Under the pieces are notes generated by a model. The model saw only the letters and a list, made by a program, of their open reading frames with translations. It was not told where the DNA came from and made no database searches. A program made the translations under genes and the position numbers. A stretch of DNA of 64,000 nucleotides from positions 806,001 to 870,000 of the forward strand of contig CAJNOJ010000012.1 of assembly GCA_905250025.1 (NCBI GenBank), in the 5' to 3' direction. This document shows positions 32,986 through 42,929 of this stretch, in pieces. This stretch comes from Adineta ricciae. Taxonomy: Eukaryota; Rotifera; Eurotatoria; Adinetida; Adinetidae. How positions within the stretch are numbered: position 1 is the first letter of the stretch; each line of letters starts with the position of its first letter.

Positions 32986-34038
32986 TTAGTAAGTATATGA
33001 GTGTGTTAAATAAAAATCTAGAGGGTGAGAGTTGACACAAGTTTCAAGATCGTTCAGTAGTACACTTAGAAATAAGCAGAAGACATGCATATACTCACTA
33101 GGATAGTTTAGAAGTTCAAATTTTTGTACTCGATGATTACCGAAATCGCTAACATAAAGCGAACCTTGACTATCGAACGCTAGTGAATGAGGAGAATATA
33201 CTTGATTTGCCGTATTTCCAGCGCCACCAGTGCAGGCAGCAATACATATACCAACGTGTGAGCCGAGAGCCCATCTTGTTATTCGAGAGTAACTACCTTC
33301 TTCCCTAATATACATGTATCCATCTTTATCAACAATAATATTCGTTGGTGTATTAACGTGCGTTAATTCATTGCCAGTTTTTCCGTCACCAGCTACACGG
33401 ATACCAGATGATGCTCCAGATGGCCACTTCATAATTCGGTGATTCAAACTGTCTGCAACGTATATGGTTTCAATCTCGTTTACAAAGATTCCGTACGGTT
33501 GATTTAGTTGTGTATCGGTGGATCCATCGGATCCATTACCAGCAACAACTAAACCATTTGTTGCATTTGTTCGAAAAAGTAACACCTTGTGAGCATCTCT
33601 ATCGCTCACATATATATTATCGTTGCCATTGATAAACAAACACAATGGCCTACTTAAGTCTTTTACATTAAGTACTACAACTGGATTTGAACCGTTAAGA
33701 GACATTTTTTGTACTCGTTTACCCAAATGTTCAAGAACATAGAGCGAAGTATTAAAGATGAAAACACTGTATGATTGATTGAATTCACCGGAACTGTTTC
33801 CTTGCCCAAAATCAATAAAATAATTATTTGTGATTGAGTTAAGATGAACAACAACAATCCGATGGATTCCTGCATTACTAATATAAAGAACGTCGTTGTC
33901 TGTAACTGATATCTCCACGGGCTGGAGAAGTTTAGCATGCGATGATCCTGGCAGTTCAACTACATCATTAGCGACTGTGATACCACTTTGATCCCAAGAC
34001 GAATACAGTGATAGTTTTGTTAGCACTGAAAAATGCAA
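32986..34038 (-). CDS. NHL six-bladed propeller (part of the same or a neighbouring gene)
   Basis: A minus frame with six NHL blades (for example YVADSLNHRIMKW and YVSDFGNHRVQKF) begins after an acceptor-like TTTTTCAG at about 34028 and reaches a possible donor GTGAGT near 33104. The signal-peptide exon upstream was not identified. If the 33104 donor joins the acceptor at about 32826 the phase is right, giving a two-propeller extracellular region on the EGF-transmembrane receptor. If not, the frame ends with an unusual hydrophobic tail at 32986. Function unknown, probably extracellular binding. Confidence 0.65.
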   Translation of the reverse strand: MHFSVLTKLSLYSSWDQSGITVANDVVELPGSSHAKLLQPVEISVTDNDVLYISNAGIHRIVVVHLNSITNNYFIDFGQGNSSGEFNQSYSVFIFNTSLYVLEHLGKRVQKMSLNGSNPVVVLNVKDLSRPLCLFINGNDNIYVSDRDAHKVLLFRTNATNGLVVAGNGSDGSTDTQLNQPYGIFVNEIETIYVADSLNHRIMKWPSGASSGIRVAGDGKTGNELTHVNTPTNIIVDKDGYMYIREEGSYSRITRWALGSHVGICIAACTGGAGNTANQVYSPHSLAFDSQGSLYVSDFGNHRVQKFELLNYPSEYMHVFCLFLSVLLNDLETCVNSHPLDFYLTHSYTY

Positions 34039-36417
34039 AACTATGCCGTCATCATTTTCGATTCATAGAAAGCACTATTAGTAATATACTTTATGTTCAT
34101 GTTTGTCAGTCATTGAAAGCGGAAAATTAACTATTTTAACAGGAAAAAAAAATCAAATTTCTATTTTAGATTATTTCTTTGATAAGAAAAATAATTCTAC
34201 ATTTTTTTAAGATTCGTAAAAGAATACGATATTTATCGACCATGTTATCACTTAATCCTCTTAGAAAAGATCAAATTCAAGAATCCTTACTTGATATTTT
34301 ATTGATTAACATCATTAAAATTATATGTATTAGCAGATAAACGCTCATTATCATTCTATCGACTTTCTAAATGTTTTCTGATTAAAAACTGATTGTCGAG
34401 AAAAAAGATGACATGATTTTAAAGGAAAATAATATAGGTTGTGTCAACATATTGACATCAAACAGACAATTATTTGATATGCGAAGGTTGGAAAAACAGA
34501 CTATATCAAAGTATGTTTAATTGTTGGTGTTATTCAACGATTAAATTTTTATCTGAAGCACGAAATGAAAAACTGCAAGCGTTCGTAGCAGTTTTCTGGT
34601 GAATTCATCGGCGTACTCACTATCATAATGTCAAATGTTGTACGAAACTCAATTTATTCTCACTGTGCGAATTTCATGAACAAACACTGTCGAAATTTCC
34701 ATTTAAAAAGTTGCCTAAAAGTGCCTGAATTTGCTATTTAGAATCTTATTGATATTTGTAACTTGATGTCGTGTCTAGATGAAACTTTTTTTCGAGGTAA
34801 AAACACGTTCAATGGATTATGTCATGTCTGTAAATTCTATCTCTAAACTAATGTTCCTGGCTTTGACAAAACCAAATACAAATATTTGGATGATTGCTTT
34901 TTATCTAAGCAGTGCCGCTTGAACTGAAAAATAAATGTATCTTTATTGATTATCACTCTGAATATTAACTTCACAAAGCTTGTCTTTAAGTATCTCACTC
35001 AACACGATAAATGTAAATGTCTTCCGGTTTCTATTTGCACTGAACATTCAAATCATGACAAGTAAATACTTCTAAAAATCGCTCTTTCAAAGTAACATTT
35101 CTAACTAACCGCCTATCAAACATTGACGATGTAGGCTAAATAGTGTACATACATTGGTAGCAAATTTTGTTGCTCATCTTTCTAAAACTGACGTTATGTA
35201 TTTATGCAGTATGAAAAATGACTGTTAATACCATTCTGTTTTTTTACTAGAACTGTCGAATCAGGTGTCCGTTAGAAATTTTGCGAAAGGATCGATAACC
35301 AAAAATTTATCACGAAGTTCGTAACTGACAAATAGGGTCACTGAGTGATGAAGATATGAATGCGTGTTTAGAGAAAATCACTTTCACACCCTTGAATATG
35401 AAAGCAACAGATCTATGCAAGTTTTCTTGAATTTTGGCGTTTTTGCTTTTTAAGAAGATGCAAACAGCATGCAATGGATTTTCAAGAAGACAACAATATC
35501 TCAAACAAACACCAGAACATATTGTCAGGTGGCCAGAGTAGGTGGTGCAAAACTTAGTTTACTCACAATATGTGTGAATGTAAAGTATGTGCGTGATGAG
35601 AATATATCATAATTAAGGTAATTGTAAAAAGTTCCGCTGGAAAAAAGATATCTAATTAAATATCTTCGAATAGATGACGTTAAATCCGCCTGTGTACTGA
35701 GTATGTATTACAAAAAACGGTAGTGTACTGAAAGCAGTATAAATCATTTATATATCGGAAAGATTTTATATGAAATTATTACAGCATTACAATTGACGAT
35801 TTTTGAAAATATTTGAAACTGTCGGAAGACCTTTCCAACTCACAAGCAGGAAAAGTAAACAAATGAGAAAAATATACACACTATTTCGATACGCTATTGA
35901 ATAGCATGGAAAAACACTCTCACTGTACTTCAGAATATGTTCAATTCACGAGAAAATTGATTACAATCAAAACTGCCATTCATATAACGAAGAGCATGAC
36001 TTCGTCGGAAGAATTATTTTTCAAAAATGTATTGATTTGCAGAAGGTTTCTAACTAAGAATATTACATCTATGGAAGTATAACGGTGCAAAGGCTACGGT
36101 GATGATGAATGCATAATCTGTTTGTATAAGTTGACGATTGAATGGTATACTTCGTTCATGAATGAGATACAAATGTTGTTTGTTATATTTTTGAATTCGT
36201 CGTCACGTTGGATTCTTCGGTAACTCACTGTTTTATTGTCCTTAACCTCACCCTTTGACAGGTGTGTAAAGACTCATTCCAAGTCGAACCCACCCTATTT
36301 GTCGTGAATGGTTGTCACTATTTGGATTAACGAAGTCTGGAATTCGTTCGAAACTCATCAAGAGAGATTATCAAATTTAACTTTTGAATCAATATAAGTC
36401 AGATAGCTGTCGTTTGC
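34039..36417. other. Intergenic, no gene seen
   Basis: 2.4 kb of AT-rich DNA with stops in all frames, between the NHL gene and the retrotransposon. The only structure noted is the short similarity of 36108-36205 to 30600-30685. Confidence 0.6.
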
Positions 36418-36429
36418 ATTCATGATGAT
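36418..36429. repeat. Target-site duplication, left
   Basis: ATTCATGATGAT, identical to 42795-42806 after the terminal poly(A). It defines the 5' end of the retrotransposon at 36430. Confidence 0.85.
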
Positions 36430-36639
36430 CATTCCCCCTTTTGTATTCGCAAAGGATAGTCGCATTCTTTCCACTCATACCACTCAAATACCATTTTTCG
36501 TTTTCGCTTTCTTCACACACAAAACGAAAATTGATATAATCAATAATATACAATAAACTAATTAATTTATTATTCTATCAATAATCAACAACAACAAGAA
36601 CATATTACCACATTTTTCCTGCTCTTACGAGCGGAAAAA

Positions 36640-38664
36640 ATGCAAACCTACGTGGGTATTGATGGATCACAAATTTTATATGATCCTCAATCTGGTAATA
36701 GCTACACACTCATTGGTAACAACTTCAACAACAACAACGTTAATTATAATGGCAACTATAGATACTTTCAACAGTCAAAAAATAACATGCCGCAAAATTA
36801 TGACAACGGGTACTACGAACAACGCGGAGCTCATTCACATATAAGCACCAGCGCGAATAGTCAACAACGACATACCAATACGATAGATGAATCTTCAAAA
36901 CAACAACAATATCAACACAAATACCAAAAACAAACGAACACGGGGCAGAAAAGTGTACAGCAGATGGACTATGAAGAGAACAACATTCCGGTAGTTTCAA
37001 TAGATAAGGAAAGAAGAGAGGATGACTCAGCAATATGCACAAGTACTCCGGATCAACGTCAACGAGAACAAAACAATGTAATTACAACAGAAGATCACTC
37101 AGATGGCTCAGCGAACAATTTTTCATCGCAACATCCATCCTCCTCAGGTCCAAAACGACCACTCAACGATAGTGGAGAATTCGTTATCAAAAGCTCAAAT
37201 AAAACAAGAAAGAAATCGCATTATAGAGAAGACCAGCAAACCAACACCATCGCCAACGAAAACGGAAAACCCAATCATCCAATTCCGGTGGAACATCTTC
37301 AAAGAGCAGTTGTACACAACCTGCCATGCTTCGTAATAAAATTTTCACAGGTGGATAATCTTCCCGGAGCAGTAGCAGTAGCAGAAGAACTATACGAAAG
37401 TTTTAGCAACAACAAGATTCAACTAGTGGACCAATTCTCTGTTGTACGCTATAGTGGTCTGCATCTAAGAATAGGTGTTAAAAACAAAGAGGACTATCGT
37501 ACGCTATGTAATGAAAAAAATTGGCCCTCTAAAATACTAGGAAGAACAATCTCAGTCAATATACCAAAATTTGTTCCGGAACAATTTTCACTGGTGGTCA
37601 GGTTTGTACCGAAAGAATTCGATACAGAACAGATTGCACGGGAAGTGAAACGATCAGCAAGTACAGCCAACAACTTCCGAGAAATTATCTACCCGTATAC
37701 GAGAGCAACGAAAGACTTTCGGTTCTCAGTGACAGATATAAAAGAATATAATGGTTTATTGAAACTAGGCCATATAGGCATTGCGAACATGATGAGAAAA
37801 ATTACTCCGTACAGACCATCAAACAAACTTACATATTGCACCAAGTGCTGGAGATTAGGACACATCAGAAGTAAATGTCCGGAAGCGTCACAAAAATGTA
37901 GAATATGTCTGGAAGACTACAATCAAGAGCACAACGATGAATGCTCCAAACAATATAAATGTGCACAATGTCATGAAGAACATTATTCTTTAGATGGCGA
38001 ATGTCCAGAAATACAACAACACCGTCAAGAACTCAACAAGGCAGTTAAAGCAGCAGTTAGGGAAGGTACAATTCAAAACGTTACTACTAATCAAACATCT
38101 AAACCCTCACAAAATCAATCAACAAGTAATACAAATCTAAACTTTACCAATGCCAATTTTCCACCGCTTCCATCAGCCACTATGTCGAAACAAAATACAA
38201 AACCACCACCATGGGCACAAAAGAATACAGCGATAACAACAAATCAAACCAACGATATAACCAATGATCAACTCTTCGAGAAACTGCGCAACCACATCGA
38301 CCAAGCTAATGAAAAAGCAAATACCAAAATTCAAATAATGGAAGAAAAATTAAAACTAAGTGATAATGCCATAGCAGTGCTACATAATCGAGTATCCAAG
38401 ATGGTGGAAATCCTGCAAACCATTGTACAAGCAGTAGCACTTACAACAACAAATATACCAAACTCAATAACATCAAACGACTCAGAAGTTAACATGGGCG
38501 AACTTGTGTTAAAAGCGATGACTTGTTTAAGAGAAGAAAGGAACATACTCAATATCGGAGGTGATGGACAACCTCGATCACAAGAAAAAGATGATACTAT
38601 GATCATGGAAGTACCGGTAAGACAAACGCAAACAGATCAATCTACAAACCCTAATGTACAGTAA
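36640..38664 (+). CDS. Retrotransposon ORF1, gag-like zinc-knuckle protein
   Basis: RNA-binding nucleocapsid-like protein, 674 aa. The N-terminal ~190 residues are low-complexity and Asn/Gln/Ser-rich. A globular part (about 225-390) probably holds RRM-like folds. Residues ~400-460 carry three Cys/His knuckles: CTKCWRLGHIRSKC (canonical CX2CX4HX4C), CRICLEDYNQEHNDEC and CAQCHEEHYSLDGEC. The C-terminal third is again Asn/Thr/Gln-rich with a coiled-coil-like stretch. The stop overlaps the ORF2 start in ATGTACAGTAA. Confidence 0.88.
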   Translation: MQTYVGIDGSQILYDPQSGNSYTLIGNNFNNNNVNYNGNYRYFQQSKNNMPQNYDNGYYEQRGAHSHISTSANSQQRHTNTIDESSKQQQYQHKYQKQTNTGQKSVQQMDYEENNIPVVSIDKERREDDSAICTSTPDQRQREQNNVITTEDHSDGSANNFSSQHPSSSGPKRPLNDSGEFVIKSSNKTRKKSHYREDQQTNTIANENGKPNHPIPVEHLQRAVVHNLPCFVIKFSQVDNLPGAVAVAEELYESFSNNKIQLVDQFSVVRYSGLHLRIGVKNKEDYRTLCNEKNWPSKILGRTISVNIPKFVPEQFSLVVRFVPKEFDTEQIAREVKRSASTANNFREIIYPYTRATKDFRFSVTDIKEYNGLLKLGHIGIANMMRKITPYRPSNKLTYCTKCWRLGHIRSKCPEASQKCRICLEDYNQEHNDECSKQYKCAQCHEEHYSLDGECPEIQQHRQELNKAVKAAVREGTIQNVTTNQTSKPSQNQSTSNTNLNFTNANFPPLPSATMSKQNTKPPPWAQKNTAITTNQTNDITNDQLFEKLRNHIDQANEKANTKIQIMEEKLKLSDNAIAVLHNRVSKMVEILQTIVQAVALTTTNIPNSITSNDSEVNMGELVLKAMTCLREERNILNIGGDGQPRSQEKDDTMIMEVPVRQTQTDQSTNPNVQ

Positions 38665-41600
38665 ACTCAATCCTAATGCTACCGCTTTCGCTTACGCTTG
38701 CAATGAAACGAAATCAGCCACGCAGTTAGCACAAGACAGATTAGACCGATGCCAAGTTAGTAAAAAAGACCAAAACATAATCATTCCAATCCTGGAGGAG
38801 TGGTTTTCATCTTCCACACTAAACAGTGTTCTAGCGAAATGGGAAGGACATAACAGAAAAGAGAAAAATAGCAGCGCGAAACAAACGCTTCCAATCTCCT
38901 TTTTACAGTTTAATGTACAAGGTCTCAACGCGAGGAAAGAGGAAGTATTAGAACTAACTCAATTAGCAAGCGCATCCTTCATCATATGTACAGAAGTAGG
39001 AGAGCTATGGCATACCTTAAAAATGCCAGACTTCAACATATTCCACAAGCATGGAACGAACAAGAACGGTGGAGTAATTATAGCGGTAGGAAAACATCTT
39101 CAAGCAGTTAGTGTGGACACGAACATGACCAACACAATAGTAGTAGATATTTTTGGGCTGAATGAACCAATAAGAGTAATAGGAATTTACTGGCCTCAGA
39201 GCCATAAAAGATCATTAGAAGACATCGTACCTTACATTAACAAAAACACCATTATAGCGGGAGATTTCAACGCAACAGTAGTGGAATGGAATAGCCCTGC
39301 AACGGACAAAAGAGGCGAGATAGTAAAGAAATGGAGTGAGGAAAACAATCTCCAATATGTACACAATACGCTACCCTCATCGAAAAGATCAGCACGTAAC
39401 ATAGATCTGTTGTTTAGCAATTTTAGAGGCATTCTGGGCGAAACGCTAGAATTTGGTTCAAGCGACCATAGACCAATAGTATACAAGTCAAACTACATAT
39501 TTTTCGACCTAAACAAAATCTTCCCAGCTGTGAGTTGGAAAAATTTTGAGCTAATTCTGTGTTTATTACAAGAGTACTGGTCTAAACAGAATAAATCAAC
39601 AACGTCAACGAGTTGGTATAAAGAGTATATCAGATTTCTAGCAGCGCTACAAAATCGTCTAACAATACTGAAAAACAAAGAGAAATGGAAACCGGCACTG
39701 CCAGAAGAAATCCTCAAGATGATAAAAGTTAACAAACAAATAAGAAATAGATTCAATAAACACAAAATGGAAGTAGATAGAATTGCACTAAGACATAATT
39801 CGAGAGTAATTAAACATAAGATCGACGAGTACAGATCAAAGAGATGGGAGAACTTTCTAACATCGATACAAGAAGAGCAAGTAAAATCCAGTAATAGCTT
39901 CTGGAAGCATCTAGCCAAGGTATACAGACCATCAACAATGCCATTCAAAAAATTAGCAGAGAATAACACACACATTACCTCTCAGAAAGATATTGCAAAT
40001 AAGCTAGGTGAATACTACGAAGAGCTACTAAAGCAAGGGCCGCTCGATCAGGCAAGTGACCACGATACAGAAGTAATAGAAGAATACAGCAAGATAATGT
40101 TGGAGTTAAAAAATACAAAGAATGACATAAAACCTACCACAGTAACAGAGATCAAAAAAATAATCAAAGAGCTGAAACCGAAAAAATCATCAGGACTGGA
40201 CACCATCTCTAACTTTGTGTTAAAAAAGCTCCCTCCAGTGTATCTAGAATGTCTATGCAAATGTTTCAACGACTGGTTAAGCACGTATCACTATCCCGAT
40301 GATTGGAAAATAGCCAAAATAATCACGCTGAACAAACTGAAAACAGGTATACCCACCTGCGAACAGACCAGACCGATATCATTATTATCCACACACTCAA
40401 AGATATTCGAGAGAATATTACTAGATAGAGTTAGAGCGTGGGCTGAATCTAATAGAATTATACCGAACGAACAATCAGGTTTTAGGAAAGGTTGTCTGCT
40501 CCAAACAAGAGTTCTTTCGATTTACCAAGAAATACAGAACAACCTAGCAGGCAATATACCATGTATGAACATATACGTAGACTATAGGAAAGCGTATGAC
40601 ATGGTTTGGCACATGGGACTTGTAGTCAAACTCCATAGAATGAACATTTCATCAGATCTATTGAAAATGCTAGTTAATTGGTTAAGCGCACGTAAGGCAT
40701 ATATCAACTTCGGGCAAGAAAAGTCAAAAATTTTTTCCACCGATATGGGACTTCCGCAAGGGAGCTCACTAAGTCCATACATCTTCATAATCTTTCACGC
40801 TGACATCATAAAGTGTGTAGGAGCTTACTCCACACATTTATTCGCAGACGACCTATGTACACTAATAACACCACCCATTCAAAAAAACTACGTAGAGATG
40901 GTCAGGTTCATTAACTCAGCAGGATCCCGGATATGTCAAAATCTTTTTGACTACTCAACAAAATGGAAACAACCGATAAATATTTCAAAAACAGTTGTGC
41001 AACCATTCTACTCTCAAGTAATACCGCCAGATATAGAAATTAGTATGAGTAGTAAGAAATTAGAAGTGACCAAAGCCTTCAAGTACCTGGGTTTTCAATG
41101 GACGAGTAAAATGTCACTGAAACCTTCAGTGGAGGCATGTATCGAAAAAATACAAAAGTCCTTTAGAAAGCTAAACTGGCTCAGCAGAAACAGACATGTA
41201 TCGACGAAAACCCTAAGGATGTGCTTCTTCGCCTATTCATTCCCATTTTTCGCATGGCTCTTCCCGTTTTTTCCAATACTTCCTAGCACACAACGTGAAC
41301 AGATAAAACGGAAATACCGAGTTGCGCTGAGATTAATACATAGGTGTCCATTTGCAACAGCCGAAGAAATTTACAGTTTCACAAAAGAAGATCCTCTCGA
41401 AATATATGTCAGCAAGTATCTACAGAGAAGACTACGCAAATCATTTAACACGGATCTAGGCCTATCACCGTTCTACGAGGATATGTTTATATGGAAACCA
41501 TTTATGAAATACGGGGTGAATATAAGAAAAAAACAGAACAGTCTAGGCGTGAGGCAACTCCAACGTCTAAAGAGAGTGAAACAGATGCAAGAAAAACAAA

Positions 41601-41683
41601 AATCTTACTTAATAACGTGGATCTCCTTCATAGAACAATACGACAAACAAAACAGGAGTAAGCAAGCAAAGAAAGGAAAATGA
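38654..41683 (+). CDS. Retrotransposon ORF2, APE endonuclease plus reverse transcriptase
   Basis: 1009 aa, starting inside ORF1 in the +1 frame. Endonuclease motifs: LQFNVQGLN, CTEVGE, GIYWPQ, GDFNA and SSDHRPI. RT motifs: LKPKKSSGLDTI, PDDWKIAKI, TRPISLLST, NEQSGFRKG, VDYRKAYDMVW, GLPQGSSLSP, the catalytic FADD, and FKYLGF. The ~250 residues after the RT contain no RNase H pattern. All catalytic residues that can be seen are intact, so the protein may be active in target-primed reverse transcription. Confidence 0.93.
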   Translation: MYSKLNPNATAFAYACNETKSATQLAQDRLDRCQVSKKDQNIIIPILEEWFSSSTLNSVLAKWEGHNRKEKNSSAKQTLPISFLQFNVQGLNARKEEVLELTQLASASFIICTEVGELWHTLKMPDFNIFHKHGTNKNGGVIIAVGKHLQAVSVDTNMTNTIVVDIFGLNEPIRVIGIYWPQSHKRSLEDIVPYINKNTIIAGDFNATVVEWNSPATDKRGEIVKKWSEENNLQYVHNTLPSSKRSARNIDLLFSNFRGILGETLEFGSSDHRPIVYKSNYIFFDLNKIFPAVSWKNFELILCLLQEYWSKQNKSTTSTSWYKEYIRFLAALQNRLTILKNKEKWKPALPEEILKMIKVNKQIRNRFNKHKMEVDRIALRHNSRVIKHKIDEYRSKRWENFLTSIQEEQVKSSNSFWKHLAKVYRPSTMPFKKLAENNTHITSQKDIANKLGEYYEELLKQGPLDQASDHDTEVIEEYSKIMLELKNTKNDIKPTTVTEIKKIIKELKPKKSSGLDTISNFVLKKLPPVYLECLCKCFNDWLSTYHYPDDWKIAKIITLNKLKTGIPTCEQTRPISLLSTHSKIFERILLDRVRAWAESNRIIPNEQSGFRKGCLLQTRVLSIYQEIQNNLAGNIPCMNIYVDYRKAYDMVWHMGLVVKLHRMNISSDLLKMLVNWLSARKAYINFGQEKSKIFSTDMGLPQGSSLSPYIFIIFHADIIKCVGAYSTHLFADDLCTLITPPIQKNYVEMVRFINSAGSRICQNLFDYSTKWKQPINISKTVVQPFYSQVIPPDIEISMSSKKLEVTKAFKYLGFQWTSKMSLKPSVEACIEKIQKSFRKLNWLSRNRHVSTKTLRMCFFAYSFPFFAWLFPFFPILPSTQREQIKRKYRVALRLIHRCPFATAEEIYSFTKEDPLEIYVSKYLQRRLRKSFNTDLGLSPFYEDMFIWKPFMKYGVNIRKKQNSLGVRQLQRLKRVKQMQEKQKSYLITWISFIEQYDKQNRSKQAKKGK

Positions 41684-41730
41684 AAAGAAATGAGTAATAG
41701 TAAACATTAAAAGTAACATACTTCCACGTC

Positions 41731-41759
41731 AAAAAAAAAAAAAAAGAAAAAAGAAAAAA
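41731..41759 (+). repeat. Internal A-rich tract in the retrotransposon
   Basis: Fifteen A followed by further A/G-rich bases, 47 bp after the ORF2 stop. It looks like an eroded poly(A) tail inside the element, which would mean the part downstream was added later (3' transduction or fusion). Confidence 0.6.
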
Positions 41760-41789
41760 CACACACTCTTCCCTCATATCATACAAGTA

Positions 41790-41796
41790 TATAAAA
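41790..41796 (+). promoter_or_regulatory. TATA-like box upstream of ORF3
   Basis: TATAAAA within GTATATAAAAGAGA, 95 bp before the ORF3 ATG. Its position suggests a separate ORF3 transcript. There is no direct evidence of use. Confidence 0.4.
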
Positions 41797-41884
41797 GAGA
41801 TACAGAAGCGCTAAGCCACTCTTTGAAACATTACTCATAGCATACACGTGCTCGATACTTACACAAATCAGTTCACTCATCAAA

Positions 41885-42301
41885 ATGTATACCAGTCTCT
41901 ACACATGCTTAATCTTATCTTGGAGTTTACTAGTTAAGTGCGATCCAATTATCCCTCTCTGGTCTCAAAACTGTAAGGTTCATGCCGATGCGAACCACGC
42001 AGAAATCAAAAACGCATTACGGGATCAGGAGAAATTCAACGTCAACAGCTGGTCAGATTGGGGTTTAGCCGCTTTACTGACCGTAACGGCGTTCTTCTTA
42101 ATAGGCGGTAGTGTCTACTGCTACTGCCGGTTAAAACCTATTTTGAAGATAGCAAGATCCATCAGAAAAACAAAACAACAAGTACCAGTACACATCCCAC
42201 CACAGCAAGGTTACTACCCCCCATATGTAGCTCAACATACAACAGGTAGTTTCGAAAGGAGAGATAAGAGAAGTGATCAGATGGAGAGCCTAAATAATTA
42301 A
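41885..42301 (+). CDS. Retrotransposon ORF3, small signal-peptide/transmembrane protein
   Basis: 138 aa inside the element boundaries. Residues 1-18 are a strong signal peptide. Residues 19-57 form a short ectodomain with one cysteine, and about 59-84 a transmembrane helix ending in Cys/Tyr residues. The tail is basic (KPILKIARSIRKTKQQ), then Pro/Gln/Tyr-rich and charged. Predicted topology is type I single-pass. I recognise no family. Additional ORFs, some with transmembrane segments, are known from bdelloid LTR and Athena retroelements; one in an APE-type LINE is unexpected to me. It may instead be a captured host gene. Confidence 0.7.
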   Translation: MYTSLYTCLILSWSLLVKCDPIIPLWSQNCKVHADANHAEIKNALRDQEKFNVNSWSDWGLAALLTVTAFFLIGGSVYCYCRLKPILKIARSIRKTKQQVPVHIPPQQGYYPPYVAQHTTGSFERRDKRSDQMESLNN

Positions 42302-42400
42302 TACAAGTAAATCATAAAGATGAAAAACACTCTACAGCTTAAGCAACGCACGCCGCTTTGTTCTTTTTCTTTTTTTTTTCCTCCTCGTCTCTCTGTTCTA

Positions 42401-42541
42401 CACTCGTGCAGAACCAGTATACAAAGTGTACTTCGTTGATATCTTGCATATGTTCTTTTCTTTCGTCTTCACACTCCTCTAGAACCAGTACACAAAACGC
42501 ACCTCGATGGATATCTTGCTTGTGTGCTTCCCCCTATTTAA
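42401..42541 (+). repeat. Tandem repeat in the retrotransposon 3' UTR
   Basis: Two imperfect units of about 71 bp, starting CACTCGTGCAGAACCAG and CACTCCTCTAGAACCAG, both containing GGATATCTTGC-like cores. 3' UTR repeats are common in LINEs, where they may take part in RT recognition. Confidence 0.7.
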
Positions 42542-42794
42542 ATTTTCTTCTTTTTCTCTCTCTATACTTTCTTTTCTCTTAACTCATCCAACAACGTTTT
42601 ACCAGCACGCTGTCAAACTGGGTGTTACACGCACACCCAAGTATAAGAACTAACTTCGAAATTTTTCGAAATTTTTTGCTTGAACGCAATTGTAACATCT
42701 GCAAACAATTGTAGCTTATTCAGCTTAAAACACAAAAAGAAAATCAACTGTAAGTGCTTCCGAGCAAAACAGTACTCGGCTTAAAAAAAAAAAA

Positions 42795-42806
42795 ATTCAT
42801 GATGAT
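42795..42806. repeat. Target-site duplication, right
   Basis: ATTCATGATGAT directly after the poly(A), matching 36418-36429. The first A could also belong to the poly(A), so the duplication is 11-12 bp. Confidence 0.85.
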
Positions 42807-42807
42807 G

Positions 42808-42929
42808 TTAAAGAATTATGTTTGAGCAAATTACGAGAGCACCTGAAATTAAAACTATAAATCCAGACAGCATTCCCACATATAGATCTAGTTTATCTTC
42901 TCCCCATAACTTTTCTTCAAAAGGAAATT
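42808..42929 (-). CDS. Last exon of a minus-strand membrane-protein gene (partial)
   Basis: After an acceptor-like TTCTCTTTTAG, the minus frame encodes an acidic stretch (FPFEEKLWGEDK), one transmembrane helix of about 22 residues (LYVGMLSGFIVLISGALVIC) and a stop at 42810-42808. The retrotransposon sits 2 bp downstream of this stop. Upstream exons towards the N at 43475 could not be joined, so the rest of the gene is missing or decayed. Confidence 0.45.

Larger units (their letters stand above)
36430..42794 (+). mobile_element. Full-length non-LTR retrotransposon with three ORFs
   Basis: A 6365-bp element, flanked by a 12-bp target-site duplication and ending in a poly(A) run (42783-42794). 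It has a 210-bp 5' UTR, ORF1 (36640-38664), ORF2 (38654-41683), an A-rich tract (41731-41759), ORF3 (41885-42301) and a 3' UTR with a ~71-bp tandem repeat. All three frames are open and the duplication is perfect, so the insertion is recent. ORF2 has an APE endonuclease and no visible RNase H, placing it among APE-type LINE clades (Jockey/I/R1-like organisation); exact clade not assignable by eye. Confidence 0.92.

Noticed and set aside
42150..42260. Viral late-domain (PPxY) motif in the ORF3 tail
   Set aside because: The Pro/Tyr-rich stretch reads YYPPYV, which does not satisfy PPxY or YPxL.
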